Notes under the pieces: generated by a model
The model's input: the letters and a program-made list of their open reading frames with translations, nothing else
Databases searched by the model: none
What the model was told of the DNA's origin: nothing
Origin: Acidimicrobiaceae bacterium
GTDB lineage: Bacteria > Actinomycetota > Acidimicrobiia > Acidimicrobiales > Aldehydirespiratoraceae
Assembly: GCA_009840695.1 (NCBI GenBank)
Contig: VXNG01000179.1
Coordinates: forward strand, 1 to 8,527
Reading direction: 5' to 3'
Length of the DNA stretch: 8,527 bases
Part shown: piece by piece, positions 1 through 6,818 of the stretch
Layout: every line of letters starts with the position of its first letter
How positions within the stretch are numbered: position 1 is the first letter of the stretch
Translations under genes and position numbers: made by a program

Positions 1-23
1 ATGGGAACGGGCCCTCCGGTCAT
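1..23 (-). CDS. Possible start of a gene running off the left edge (partial)
   Basis: A minus-strand ATG at 23-21 opens a frame that stays open to the window edge (M-T-G-G-P-V-P). It lies 37 bp downstream of the stop codon of the metallo-hydrolase gene on the same strand, so it would be the next gene of that leftward cluster. The main support is the purine-rich stretch just upstream, read as a ribosome site. Seven codons are too few to assign a family, and a chance ATG cannot be excluded. No function is proposed. Confidence 0.3.
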
Positions 24-27
24 GGGG

Positions 28-36
28 CTCCCCTTT
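28..36 (-). promoter_or_regulatory. Candidate Shine-Dalgarno site for the left-edge gene
   Basis: On the minus strand AAAGGGGAG lies 4 nt before the ATG at 23. The GGAG core matches the anti-Shine-Dalgarno sequence, although the spacing is on the short side. It is the clearest ribosome-site-like sequence seen before any start in this window, and it is what makes the truncated left-edge gene plausible. Confidence 0.35.
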
Positions 37-60
37 CGGTGCAGGTTCTCGTGCAGGTAC

Positions 61-891
61 TCATGGTCGGACCTCGACCCGGTGAAGGTCGCCGCCGACC
101 TCGATCGTGCCGTCGAAGTGCTCGGCGGCCAGGGCCCGGTAGGCGTCGTCGTCTCCGTCCGCCGGGGGCGGGAAGTAGTGGGTCAGCACCAGTGTCCTCA
201 TGCCGGCCCGGGCCGCGGTCTGAGCGGCCTCAGCCGGCGACGAGTGGTAGTCGAGAGTGTCGAGAACCCTCGGGATTGGGATCGTGGACACGACTTCCTT
301 GCGGATGACGGTATGGACCAGTGCCTCGGCGCCCCCGCAGAGCCGGTCGAGGCCGGCACAGGGCACGGTGTCGCCCGCGGCCACGACCGACGAGCCTCCG
401 TAGTCGAAGCGGAAGGCCACGGTGGGCTCCACCGGTCTGTGGTCGGTCGGAGTGCAGGAGATGCGCACGTCCCCGCCCAGGTAGATCTCGCCCTCGGTGG
501 CCTCGATCACCTCCACTGGCGGCGGGTAGCCAAGGTCGTCGTGGTGAGCGATGCGGTAGCCGATGTCGGGGCCGAGCGACTCCCCGATGCCGGCCACCAC
601 CCGCCGCGTCCCGGCCGGGCCGACGATAGTCAGCGGGCTCGGTTCGAACGTCGTGATCCATCGGGTGGTGATCACGTCGTTGAGGTCGGTGATGTGGTCG
701 CTGTGAAGATGGGTCAGCAACACGGCCCGCAGCTGCGCGGCGCCGCTGCCGGCCGCGGCTAGGCGCATCAGCACGCCCCGCCCCGCGTCCACCAGGTACT
801 GCTCGGACCCGCCCGCGATCAGCGTCGCCGGCCCGGCCCGATGGGGGTCGGGCACAGGACCCCCCGTCCCCAGCAGCGTGATCGTGAGCAT
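61..891 (-). CDS. MBL-fold metallo-hydrolase, RNase Z / arylsulfatase-like
   Basis: Predicted 276-residue cytoplasmic metallo-beta-lactamase-fold hydrolase. Seen in the sequence: an N-terminal [11 protein letters not shown] strand-loop typical of the RNase Z-like branch, a VDAGRG segment (residues 34-39), the zinc motif HLHSDH at 61-66 (H61, H63, D65, H66), and the further likely ligands H151 (TDHRP), D174 (AAGDT) and H238 (LTHYF). The full binuclear metal site therefore appears intact, and the length is normal for the family. The substrate cannot be read from sequence; tRNA 3'-processing, phosphodiesters, sulfate esters and lactones are all used within this superfamily. The ATG at 891 was chosen because the family N-terminus ([11 protein letters not shown]) begins there. 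The longer frame back to 981 would overlap the aminotransferase stop and adds 30 residues of no family character. A weak GAGG lies 11 nt upstream. It follows the aminotransferase by 52 bp on the same strand, so co-transcription is likely. Confidence 0.88.
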   Translation of the reverse strand: MLTITLLGTGGPVPDPHRAGPATLIAGGSEQYLVDAGRGVLMRLAAAGSGAAQLRAVLLTHLHSDHITDLNDVITTRWITTFEPSPLTIVGPAGTRRVVAGIGESLGPDIGYRIAHHDDLGYPPPVEVIEATEGEIYLGGDVRISCTPTDHRPVEPTVAFRFDYGGSSVVAAGDTVPCAGLDRLCGGAEALVHTVIRKEVVSTIPIPRVLDTLDYHSSPAEAAQTAARAGMRTLVLTHYFPPPADGDDDAYRALAAEHFDGTIEVGGDLHRVEVRP

Positions 892-943
892 CGAGCGGGA
901 AACCTCAGAAGCGGGCAACCGGGCAGTGAACCGCCGACGATGC

Positions 944-2236
944 TCAGGCGTCGGCCGCGGCCAGTGCCCCCACCAGGGCATCGGCGCCCTCGTCGATCTC
1001 GGCCGCAGTGACGTTCAGCATTGGAGTCACCCGGACCACGTTGCCGTAGAGGCCGCCCTTGCCGACCAGCAGCCCCCGCTCCCCGCACCCCTCGAGCACA
1101 GCCGTGGCTCGGGCCGCGTCGGGCTCGATGGAGCCGGGATGCACGAACTCCACGGCCTGCATGAGGCCCCGGCCCCGCAGCTCGGCCACCCAGTCGTACC
1201 GCTCCACTGCCGGGGCCAGGGCATCGACCAGCCGGCGGCCCATGGCCCGGGCGTTGCCCTGAAGGTCGTCCTCCAGCACCCGGCGCAGGGTGGCCCGGCC
1301 GGCCGCGGCCGACAGCGGGTTGCCTCCGAAGGTGGAGAACTGCAGGGCCTTGATGGCGTCGAATATCTCGGCCCGGGCCACCACGCCGGCCAGGGTGATG
1401 CCGTTGCCGACCCCTTTGGCGAAGGTGAGCATGTCGGGCACGATCCCGTGGGCCTCGTAGCCCCAGAAGTGCTCGCCGGTGCGGCCCCAGCCGGTCTGCA
1501 CCTCGTCGGAGATGAACAGGATGTCGTGGGACGACAGCACCTTTCCCATGGCCCCGAAGAAGCCGTCGGGGGGCACGGTGAACCCGCCGACGCCCTGGAT
1601 GGGCTCCGCGATCATGGCGGCCACATCGCCGGCGGTGGTCATGTCGATGAGCTGCACTAGGTCGTCAACGCAGGCCGCGGTGTAGGCGCCGTCATCGAGG
1701 TGCCGGAACGGGCTGCGCAGCCGGTACCCGCCGTGCACGTAGGTGACGTTGAGACCCGTGTGGCTAGTGGACGACCAGCTGCGCTGGGCGGTGATGGCCT
1801 GGGCCGAGAACGTCCGCCCGTGGTAGCTGTTGCGCATGGCCAGGATCTGGTTGGAGCCCCGGTAGGCGGTGGCCAGCAGCAGGGCGGCGTCGTTGGCCTC
1901 GCTCCCCGACGGCAGGAAGAACACCCGGGCGTCGTCGATCCCCGACACCCGGGCCACATCCTCGGCGAAGGCGATCATGGGCTCGCTCAGATACAGCGTG
2001 GAGGTGTGCATCACCTTGGCGGCCTGCTGTTGAACGGCGGCCACCACGCTGGGCTCCGCGTGGCCGATCATGGTGGTGAGCACACCGCCGAAGAAGTCGA
2101 GGTAGCGGTTGCCCTCGACATCCCAGACGTAGCTGCCCTCGCCCCGGTCAATGGAGATCGGGTCGTCGTAGAGCAGGTGCAGGAAGCTGGGCAGCACCGC
2201 CCCGTACCGCTCGGCCAGTTCAGCGTTTGTGGTCAT
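944..2236 (-). CDS. Class III PLP-dependent aminotransferase (AGXT2 / beta-alanine-pyruvate type)
   Basis: Predicted 430-residue cytoplasmic fold-type I, class III (omega) aminotransferase, moving an amino group between an amine or amino acid and a 2-oxo acid through pyridoxal phosphate. Visible landmarks: [11 protein letters not shown] (41-51), the phosphate-binding SGSEAND (110-116), YHGRTFS (138-144), EPIQGVGG (211-218), [11 protein letters not shown] (244-254; D244 expected to contact the pyridine nitrogen), the Schiff-base lysine K274 in FAKGVGNG, and STFGGNP (301-307). The [14 protein letters not shown] and AKGxGNG stretches recall mitochondrial AGXT2 (alanine-glyoxylate / beta-aminoisobutyrate transaminase) more than ornithine or glutamate-semialdehyde enzymes. 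Donors such as beta-alanine, beta-aminoisobutyrate or GABA are plausible but unproven. The ATG at 2236 gives the normal N-terminus; the frame continues upstream to 2800 only as antisense of the divergent repeat gene. No Shine-Dalgarno is seen, and a -10-like box 7 nt upstream suggests leaderless translation. Probably the first gene of a leftward unit with the metallo-hydrolase. Confidence 0.92.
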   Translation of the reverse strand: MTTNAELAERYGAVLPSFLHLLYDDPISIDRGEGSYVWDVEGNRYLDFFGGVLTTMIGHAEPSVVAAVQQQAAKVMHTSTLYLSEPMIAFAEDVARVSGIDDARVFFLPSGSEANDAALLLATAYRGSNQILAMRNSYHGRTFSAQAITAQRSWSSTSHTGLNVTYVHGGYRLRSPFRHLDDGAYTAACVDDLVQLIDMTTAGDVAAMIAEPIQGVGGFTVPPDGFFGAMGKVLSSHDILFISDEVQTGWGRTGEHFWGYEAHGIVPDMLTFAKGVGNGITLAGVVARAEIFDAIKALQFSTFGGNPLSAAAGRATLRRVLEDDLQGNARAMGRRLVDALAPAVERYDWVAELRGRGLMQAVEFVHPGSIEPDAARATAVLEGCGERGLLVGKGGLYGNVVRVTPMLNVTAAEIDEGADALVGALAAADA

Positions 2237-2243
2237 GCGCCAG

Positions 2244-2249
2244 ATTATG
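2244..2249 (-). promoter_or_regulatory. Candidate -10 element for a leaderless aminotransferase mRNA
   Basis: On the minus strand CATAAT (overlapping TAATCT in another register) is followed by 7 nt and then the ATG at 2236. That spacing would put the transcription start at or next to the ATG, the usual layout of leaderless actinobacterial genes. No convincing -35 hexamer is found 16-18 nt further upstream, and no Shine-Dalgarno lies between box and start. The whole divergent spacer to the repeat gene is only 92 bp (2237-2328), so regulatory sequence for both genes must lie there or within coding DNA. Confidence 0.4.
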
Positions 2250-2328
2250 CCCGCGCCGAGCCCACGCCACATGACGGCACTATCGTCACGGTGGTACTTC
2301 ACTACCCGTACGACAACACGGAACTCCG

Positions 2329-2391
2329 ATGAAGACTGTCGGCCCAGTTCGAGCGTGGCTCGCATCGCTGGCTCTTCTCGCCTCGGCCTGC
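2329..2391 (+). other. Lipoprotein signal peptide and lipobox of the repeat protein
   Basis: Residues 1-21 consist of a short charged start (K2, R8), a hydrophobic core of Ala/Leu/Ser, and LLASAC ending at C21. This satisfies the general prokaryotic lipobox pattern (small residues at -2 and -1, cysteine at +1). The -3 residue is Ala rather than the preferred Leu, so the site is acceptable but not ideal. Cysteines elsewhere in the protein occur only as repeat pairs, which makes this lone N-terminal cysteine stand out and favours lipidation over a plain secretory signal. Confidence 0.72.
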
Positions 2392-5300
2392 AGTGCAGCA
2401 TCCGCCGCGGCGACATCTGCCCAGAACTCACCGGCAGGCACCGCCCTGACGCCGGTACAGGTTCTCGACCCCAGTACTGGAGGGAACCGACACGCCGACC
2501 GTGACTCCGCCTCGGCGGGAGGGCCGCGCCCGCCCGCCACCCGTGGAACGAACGATGATCCTGGTGCGGAGCCCAGGCTGATCGCCCCGGTCGGCTCGTA
2601 TCCCGACGGTCCCTTCGGACCCGGCGGTCTGGCTGCCCCCGACCCGGAGGCCGCTGAGAACGAGTTTGCGGAGCCAGCGGCAGGCGCCTGGCTGGCGGTC
2701 TCGGCCGGCCGCGGGCACACGTGCGGGCTGCGCGCCGACAACACCGTCGGCTGCTGGGGCCGCAACGACCACGGGCAATCCGATCCGCCCGGCGGGACAT
2801 TCATCCACTTGAGCGCGGGCGGCGAGACGACCTGCGGGCTGCGCGCCGACAACACGGTCGCATGCTGGGGCCGCAATGACAAGGGCCAGGCCGATCCGCC
2901 CCGGGGAGAGTTCAGATCGCTCAGCGTGGCCCCCTCCTACTCCTGCGGAATCCGAGCCAGCCACCTGGTCGACTGCTGGGGCGAGCACTTCATCGGGTCC
3001 AGCTATCGACCCTTCGGACGGTTCCTCTCGGTAGCCGCCGGCGGCGTCGAGACCTGCGCCCTGAAGGACGACGCTTCCCTGGTGTGCTGGGGACCCTACG
3101 GCAGCGGGCACGCGGGCGGACCCCACGCCAGCTTGACCGCCGGAAACATGCATGTCTGCGTCGTCAGGCTATTGGCCGGCGACGACTTAAAGTTCACTGG
3201 CGGCAAGACGGTCAACTGTTCGGGGATAGGGACCTTCCCGCATGGGCAGGGGGACGTTCCCGCGGGCCTCTTCACCGACATTGATGCCGGCGGCGACCAC
3301 ACCTGCGGGTTGCGACCGGGAGGCGCCATCGAATGCTGGGGTCGCAATGACAGGGGGCAGGCACGGGCGCCTGACGGGCGGTTCACGGCGGTCACTGCCG
3401 GCGAAGACCACACCTGCGCGCTGCGCGCCGACGGCGCCGTTGAATGCTGGGGCAGCCTCGTCGTCGATGGGAATGGTTCGGGTCCGGCGCCCGAGGCAAG
3501 CGTGTCATCGCCCGCAGCCGAGGTGATCTCGGCCGGCCCGTCCCACACCTGCGCGCTGCGCGCCGACGGCACCGTCGAATGTTGGGGCAGCAACGACTAT
3601 GGCCAGGCAAGCCCGCCGCCGGGCGAATTCACAGCCGTCACGACCGGCGGTACCCACTCGTGCGGGATCCGGGCTGACCAGAGAATCGAGTGTTGGGGCG
3701 GCGACGTCTTCGCCAACACTCTCTCGAGCTCGGATGGGCAGTTCATGGCTGTGTCGGCCGCCGGCCACCAGACGTGCGGGCTGCGGGTGGACCGTGCCAT
3801 CGTCTGCAGCGGCGCAGACTTCTCGGGGGTGGCCGTGGGAGAGTTCATTGCCGTCACGGTCGGAGGAAGCCATGTGTGCGGGCTGCGAAACGACGGTGTG
3901 CCGCAGTGCTGGGGGACCAATTGGGATGGCAGTACCGAGGCCCCAAACATGGCCTTCACTGCGGCGACCGCCGGATGGAGCCATACATGCGCGTTGCGCA
4001 CTGATCGGACCGTGCGCTGCTGGGGAAGCAACCGATTCGGTGAGACCGACGCTCCCGAGGGAGAGTTCCTTGCCGTGAACGCAGGCCCCTCGCACACATG
4101 CGGGCTGCGAACCGACCGTTCCATCGTGTGCTGGGGCAGCGGCGACGGCGGCCGAACTGATGCTCCTCCAGGGTTGTTCGTTGCCGTCACGGCAGGCAGG
4201 ACGCACAGCTGCGGACTGCGCATCGACAAGACTGCTGTCTGCTGGGGCGGCCCGTACGAGAAGCAGGCCGAGTCTCCGGAGGGCAGGTTCTTGTCGGTGT
4301 CCACGGGCCCGTTCCACAACTGCGGTTTGCGGGCGGACAACACACTGGCCTGCTGGGGCAGCAACACTTTCGGCCAGGCCGACGCTCCCGCGGGACGATT
4401 CACTTCGGTCTCCGTCGGCCGGGACCACAGCTGCGCGCTCACTGTGGACGGTGCCATCGCCTGCTGGGGTCGCAACGAGGACGGGCGAACGGATGCACCC
4501 GCCGGGGAGTTCAGTGCCATCGCCGTCGGCCCAGACGAGGCATGCGGGCTGCGGGCCGATGCCAGCGTCGTATGTTGGGGCCTCAGGGACTCAGAGGGGC
4601 CGCCTGACGACGCCTTCACCGAGATAGTGGTGGGCGAGAGATGGGCCTGCGGGCTGCGAACCGACAGCACGCTGGTGTGTTGGGGAGCCGCGATCCACGA
4701 TCTGGAGCCGTCCGACATCCGGTTCACTACGATCGCTCTGGGAGGGCTGCACCTCTGCGGAATCGGTGTGAATGGAACTGTCATGTGCTGGAGCGAGACC
4801 GGCTCGCCCGACGGCGCAGTCCCCGAGGGCTTGTTCACCTCTGTGGCAGTGGGTTTCTCCCATGCCTGTGGACTCCGCGCTGACGGCACCGCAGTTTGCT
4901 GGCGTGGGAATCAATACGGGCAGATGAATGCTCCCAGCGGATCGTTCACCGCCATCACCGTGGCGGGATCGAGCACCTGCGGGCTTCGTGCTGAGGGCAC
5001 GGTCGTCTGCTGGGGCAGCAACGACTTCGGGCAGGCCGACGCGCCGCCGGGCGAGTTCATCTCAGTCGACACCAGCTCCTACCACGCCTGCGGCGTGCGC
5101 GCCGACCGCACCGTCGCTTGCTGGGGGGCGCGGGTTCCGCCCGGCGAGTTCGGCCCGGAACCGCAACCCGAACGGGCAGATCGACCGGAGCCACCAGCCC
5201 CTCTGAACCCGCCGATGGACGGCGGCGGCGTTATAGCCGGGGGCGGCGACTTCACCTGCGGGCTGCGACCCGACCGCACGGTCGAATGCTGGGGGAGCAG

Positions 5301-6780
5301 ATCATACGGTCAAACCGCCGTGCCCGACGGCGAGTTCACTGCCGTCGCGGCAGGCGGTGCCCACGCCTGCGGATTGCGGGCCGACGGCACCCTCGCTTGC
5401 TGGGGCAGTCGCCCATACCCGCCCGAGGGCCGGTACATCGCCGTCGCAGGCGGTAGCCGGCACACTTGCGGCGTACGCGCCGACGGCGCCATCGACTGCT
5501 GGGGCGACAACGACCTCGGCCAGGTCAGCCCGCCAAGCGGGCGGTTCACCCGAATCACAGCCCGCCGAGACCACAGCTGCGGGGTGCGTACCGACGGAAC
5601 CGTCGCATGCTGGGGCTCCAACAGCCACGGCCAGACGGACTCTCTGGACGGGCAGTTCGTCTCCGTGGCGGCCGGTTTCCACCACAGCTGCGGACTCAGG
5701 ACAGACCGCACCATCGACTGCTGGGGCGACACCTACGAGCAAGCCGATCCGCCGGATGGAGACTTCGCGGCCATCACAGCCGGCGAGTTCCACAACTGCG
5801 GGCTGCGAACCGACAGCGCCATCATCTGCTGGGGACGCATGGACAACGCCACCCATCCGGCGCCCGGTAAAGGATTCGTCGCCGTGACTGCCGGATCGCG
5901 CCACACCTGCGGCCTGTTGGCCGACGGAGCACTCAAGTGCTGGGGCTACGACGACCACGGCCAGACCAACCCGCCGAGCGGAGACTTCACTGCCATCACA
6001 GCCGGCGACTTGTTCAGCTGCGGGCTGCGCCCCGACAACACCGTCGAATGCTGGGGCGCGGGCGCGGACAAGTACCGCCCGGACGGTCGATTCACCGATA
6101 TCTCCAGTGGCTCCAGCCACAGCTGCGGGTTGCGAGCTGACAACACCGTCGACTGCTGGGGCGGTGACGTATTCGGTGACGTATTCATTGCACAGGACCC
6201 GCCCGACGGGCAGTTCACCGCCATCTCTGCCGGCCGCTCCCACACCTGCGGGCTCCGAACCGACCACACGGTCGAATGCTGGGGAGCCACCAGCAGCTCC
6301 GGCCAAACCGATGCACCAGACGGGCAGTTCACCGCCATCGCCACCGGAGGCCACCACTCCTGCGGGCTAAGGGTCGACAGAACCGTCGAATGCTGGGGCT
6401 GGAATGCCGATCGCCAGACCGATGCCCCGGACGGCCGGTTCACCGCAGTCGCAGTTGGCTGGATCCACTCGTGCGGACTCAGAGCCGACGGCACCGTCGA
6501 ATGCTGGGGCTGGAATGCCCATCGCCAGACCGATGCCCCGGGCGGGCAGTTCACCGCCATCTCCGCCAACACCTACGACACCTGCGGGCTGCGACCCGAC
6601 GGCACCGTCGAATGCTGGGGCCGGAACAATTTCGGCCAGGGCGACCCGCCCGATGGGCAGTTCACTGCCATCGCAGCCGGCACCTTCCACACCTGCGGGC
6701 TGCGCCCCGACAACACCGTCGAGTGCTGGGGCATCTCCACCGCCGGCGGGCGATTCGGTCCTACGGCGACCGAGTCGTAA
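2329..6780 (+). CDS. Giant secreted lipoprotein of 36 RCC1/BLIP-II-like beta-propeller units
   Basis: Predicted 1483-residue surface protein of unknown function. Residues 1-21 are a lipoprotein signal (K2, R8, a hydrophobic stretch, C21). Residues 22-117 are a Pro/Ala/Gly-rich tether. From about 120 to the end there are 36 units of about 37 residues, approximate consensus GQxDxPxGxFTAVxAGxx followed by HTCGLRxDxTVxCWG. This matches the RCC1_2 family and especially blades of BLIP-II, the secreted seven-bladed Streptomyces inhibitor of beta-lactamases (GQTTVP, AIAAG, HSLALKDG, VIAWG). Each unit has two cysteines, normally C-x9-C, predicted to form disulfides outside the cytoplasm. Irregular spacers at residues 376-400 and 934-967 give blocks of 7, 15 and 14 units. 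No enzymatic domain, LPXTG motif or transmembrane helix is visible. ATG 2329 is the only reasonable start: no in-frame start lies between it and the stop codon at 2272-2274. No good Shine-Dalgarno is seen. A protein-binding or adhesion role is inferred from BLIP-II and not shown. Confidence 0.9.
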   Translation: MKTVGPVRAWLASLALLASACSAASAAATSAQNSPAGTALTPVQVLDPSTGGNRHADRDSASAGGPRPPATRGTNDDPGAEPRLIAPVGSYPDGPFGPGGLAAPDPEAAENEFAEPAAGAWLAVSAGRGHTCGLRADNTVGCWGRNDHGQSDPPGGTFIHLSAGGETTCGLRADNTVACWGRNDKGQADPPRGEFRSLSVAPSYSCGIRASHLVDCWGEHFIGSSYRPFGRFLSVAAGGVETCALKDDASLVCWGPYGSGHAGGPHASLTAGNMHVCVVRLLAGDDLKFTGGKTVNCSGIGTFPHGQGDVPAGLFTDIDAGGDHTCGLRPGGAIECWGRNDRGQARAPDGRFTAVTAGEDHTCALRADGAVECWGSLVVDGNGSGPAPEASVSSPAAEVISAGPSHTCALRADGTVECWGSNDYGQASPPPGEFTAVTTGGTHSCGIRADQRIECWGGDVFANTLSSSDGQFMAVSAAGHQTCGLRVDRAIVCSGADFSGVAVGEFIAVTVGGSHVCGLRNDGVPQCWGTNWDGSTEAPNMAFTAATAGWSHTCALRTDRTVRCWGSNRFGETDAPEGEFLAVNAGPSHTCGLRTDRSIVCWGSGDGGRTDAPPGLFVAVTAGRTHSCGLRIDKTAVCWGGPYEKQAESPEGRFLSVSTGPFHNCGLRADNTLACWGSNTFGQADAPAGRFTSVSVGRDHSCALTVDGAIACWGRNEDGRTDAPAGEFSAIAVGPDEACGLRADASVVCWGLRDSEGPPDDAFTEIVVGERWACGLRTDSTLVCWGAAIHDLEPSDIRFTTIALGGLHLCGIGVNGTVMCWSETGSPDGAVPEGLFTSVAVGFSHACGLRADGTAVCWRGNQYGQMNAPSGSFTAITVAGSSTCGLRAEGTVVCWGSNDFGQADAPPGEFISVDTSSYHACGVRADRTVACWGARVPPGEFGPEPQPERADRPEPPAPLNPPMDGGGVIAGGGDFTCGLRPDRTVECWGSRSYGQTAVPDGEFTAVAAGGAHACGLRADGTLACWGSRPYPPEGRYIAVAGGSRHTCGVRADGAIDCWGDNDLGQVSPPSGRFTRITARRDHSCGVRTDGTVACWGSNSHGQTDSLDGQFVSVAAGFHHSCGLRTDRTIDCWGDTYEQADPPDGDFAAITAGEFHNCGLRTDSAIICWGRMDNATHPAPGKGFVAVTAGSRHTCGLLADGALKCWGYDDHGQTNPPSGDFTAITAGDLFSCGLRPDNTVECWGAGADKYRPDGRFTDISSGSSHSCGLRADNTVDCWGGDVFGDVFIAQDPPDGQFTAISAGRSHTCGLRTDHTVECWGATSSSGQTDAPDGQFTAIATGGHHSCGLRVDRTVECWGWNADRQTDAPDGRFTAVAVGWIHSCGLRADGTVECWGWNAHRQTDAPGGQFTAISANTYDTCGLRPDGTVECWGRNNFGQGDPPDGQFTAIAAGTFHTCGLRPDNTVECWGISTAGGRFGPTATES
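2686..5127 (+). repeat. Propeller-unit array, first part (22 units, split 7 + 15)
   Basis: Residues 120-933 hold 22 copies of the blade unit, with a DNA period near 111 bp. Units here are more diverged than in the second part. Unit 5 has a ten-residue insertion between its two cysteines (C277 and C297). Units 10 and 19 read CSG and CWS in place of CWG, and unit 20 reads CWR. Unit 7 is followed by an irregular Gly/Ser/Pro/Ala spacer (residues 376-400), after which the next unit starts with EVISAG instead of FTAVxAG. That suggests a propeller boundary after the first seven units. The remaining 15 units are not a multiple of seven. Confidence 0.85.
5128..5229 (+). other. Proline-rich interdomain linker within the repeat protein
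   Basis: Residues 934-967 break the repeat pattern with a hydrophilic stretch rich in Pro, Glu and Arg (PEPQPERADRPEPP and PLNPP) that ends in a Gly run. The array then resumes with VIAGGGDFTCG, a unit opening that lacks the usual GxFTAV strand, much as after the residue 376-400 spacer. It reads as a flexible hinge between two separately folded propeller groups. Confidence 0.75.
6163..6186 (+). repeat. Perfect 12-bp tandem duplication inside the repeat gene
   Basis: GGTGACGTATTC occurs twice head to tail (6163-6174 and 6175-6186). In frame it duplicates G-D-V-F in the loop after the CWG of unit 31. Unit 9 carries one G-D-V-F at the same loop position, so the single-copy form is probably ancestral. 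A simple replication-slippage product that keeps the frame and lengthens a surface loop. Confidence 0.85.
6382..6557 (+). repeat. Near-identical 111-bp-spaced duplication (units 33/34)
   Basis: The segment 6382-6446 recurs at 6493-6557, an offset of exactly 111 bp or 37 codons, with 61 of 65 positions identical by eye. It covers the TVECWGWNA region and the following RQTDAP region. Synonymous as well as replacement sites are shared, unlike most unit pairs in the gene, so this is a recent copy of one blade or a conversion tract. Confidence 0.85.
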
Positions 6781-6788
6781 TCGTGTTC

Positions 6789-6811
6789 CTGCTAGGGGTT
6801 CGAGCCAGCAG
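6789..6811. terminator. Possible hairpin between convergent genes
   Basis: In the 38-bp gap between the stop codons of the repeat gene and the flavoprotein gene, CTGCT (6789-6793) is complementary to AGCAG (6807-6811). After a one-base bulge two more G-C pairs can form, leaving an eight-base loop. No T-run follows on either strand, so if it terminates transcription it is not a classical intrinsic terminator. The stem is short and could be chance. Confidence 0.25.
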
Positions 6812-6818
6812 TAAGGGA

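Larger units (their letters stand above)
5230..6732 (+). repeat. Propeller-unit array, second part (14 units)
   Basis: Residues 968-1468 hold 14 units, exactly twice the seven blades of a BLIP-II or RCC1 propeller. The last seven (units 30-36) are the most uniform: all end in V-[ED]-C-W-G. Their DNA also shows the closest unit-to-unit similarity in the gene, suggesting recent duplication or gene conversion. After the last CWG only 15 residues remain before the stop, with no anchor or sorting signal. Confidence 0.85.

Noticed and set aside
1..762. Plus-strand open frame of 253 codons from the left edge
   Set aside because: It is antisense to the metallo-hydrolase, whose frame carries an intact HxHxDH site and family motifs. 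The antisense product is a Gly/Val/Arg-rich sequence with no recognisable family, typical of high-GC shadow frames.
892..981. Longer start for the metallo-hydrolase at 981
   Set aside because: It would add 30 residues rich in Arg, Trp and Pro, overlap the end of the aminotransferase, and place the family N-terminal motif (LLGTGG) well inside the protein.
2237..2800. N-terminal extension of the aminotransferase frame to 2800
   Set aside because: The added 188 residues are antisense to the signal peptide, tether and first units of the repeat gene and show no domain character. The family N-terminus fits the ATG at 2236.
3597..4889. 430-codon minus-strand frame antisense to the repeat array, with its own PQHSTVxSxRSPQVW-like repeats
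   Set aside because: The periodicity and openness are a mirror of the sense repeats and their codon bias. It has no signal or family match and no independent start context. Several similar antisense frames occur along the array for the same reason.
2722..6732. CRISPR-like or satellite repeat array
   Set aside because: The 111-bp period is a whole number of codons, the reading frame is open throughout, and conservation follows protein residues. There are no short identical direct repeats with unique spacers.
6789..6811. tRNA T-arm-like sequence (GGGGTTCGAGCC)
   Set aside because: The stem around the TTCGAG loop does not pair beyond one base pair, and no anticodon or acceptor arm can be built in the 38-bp gap.
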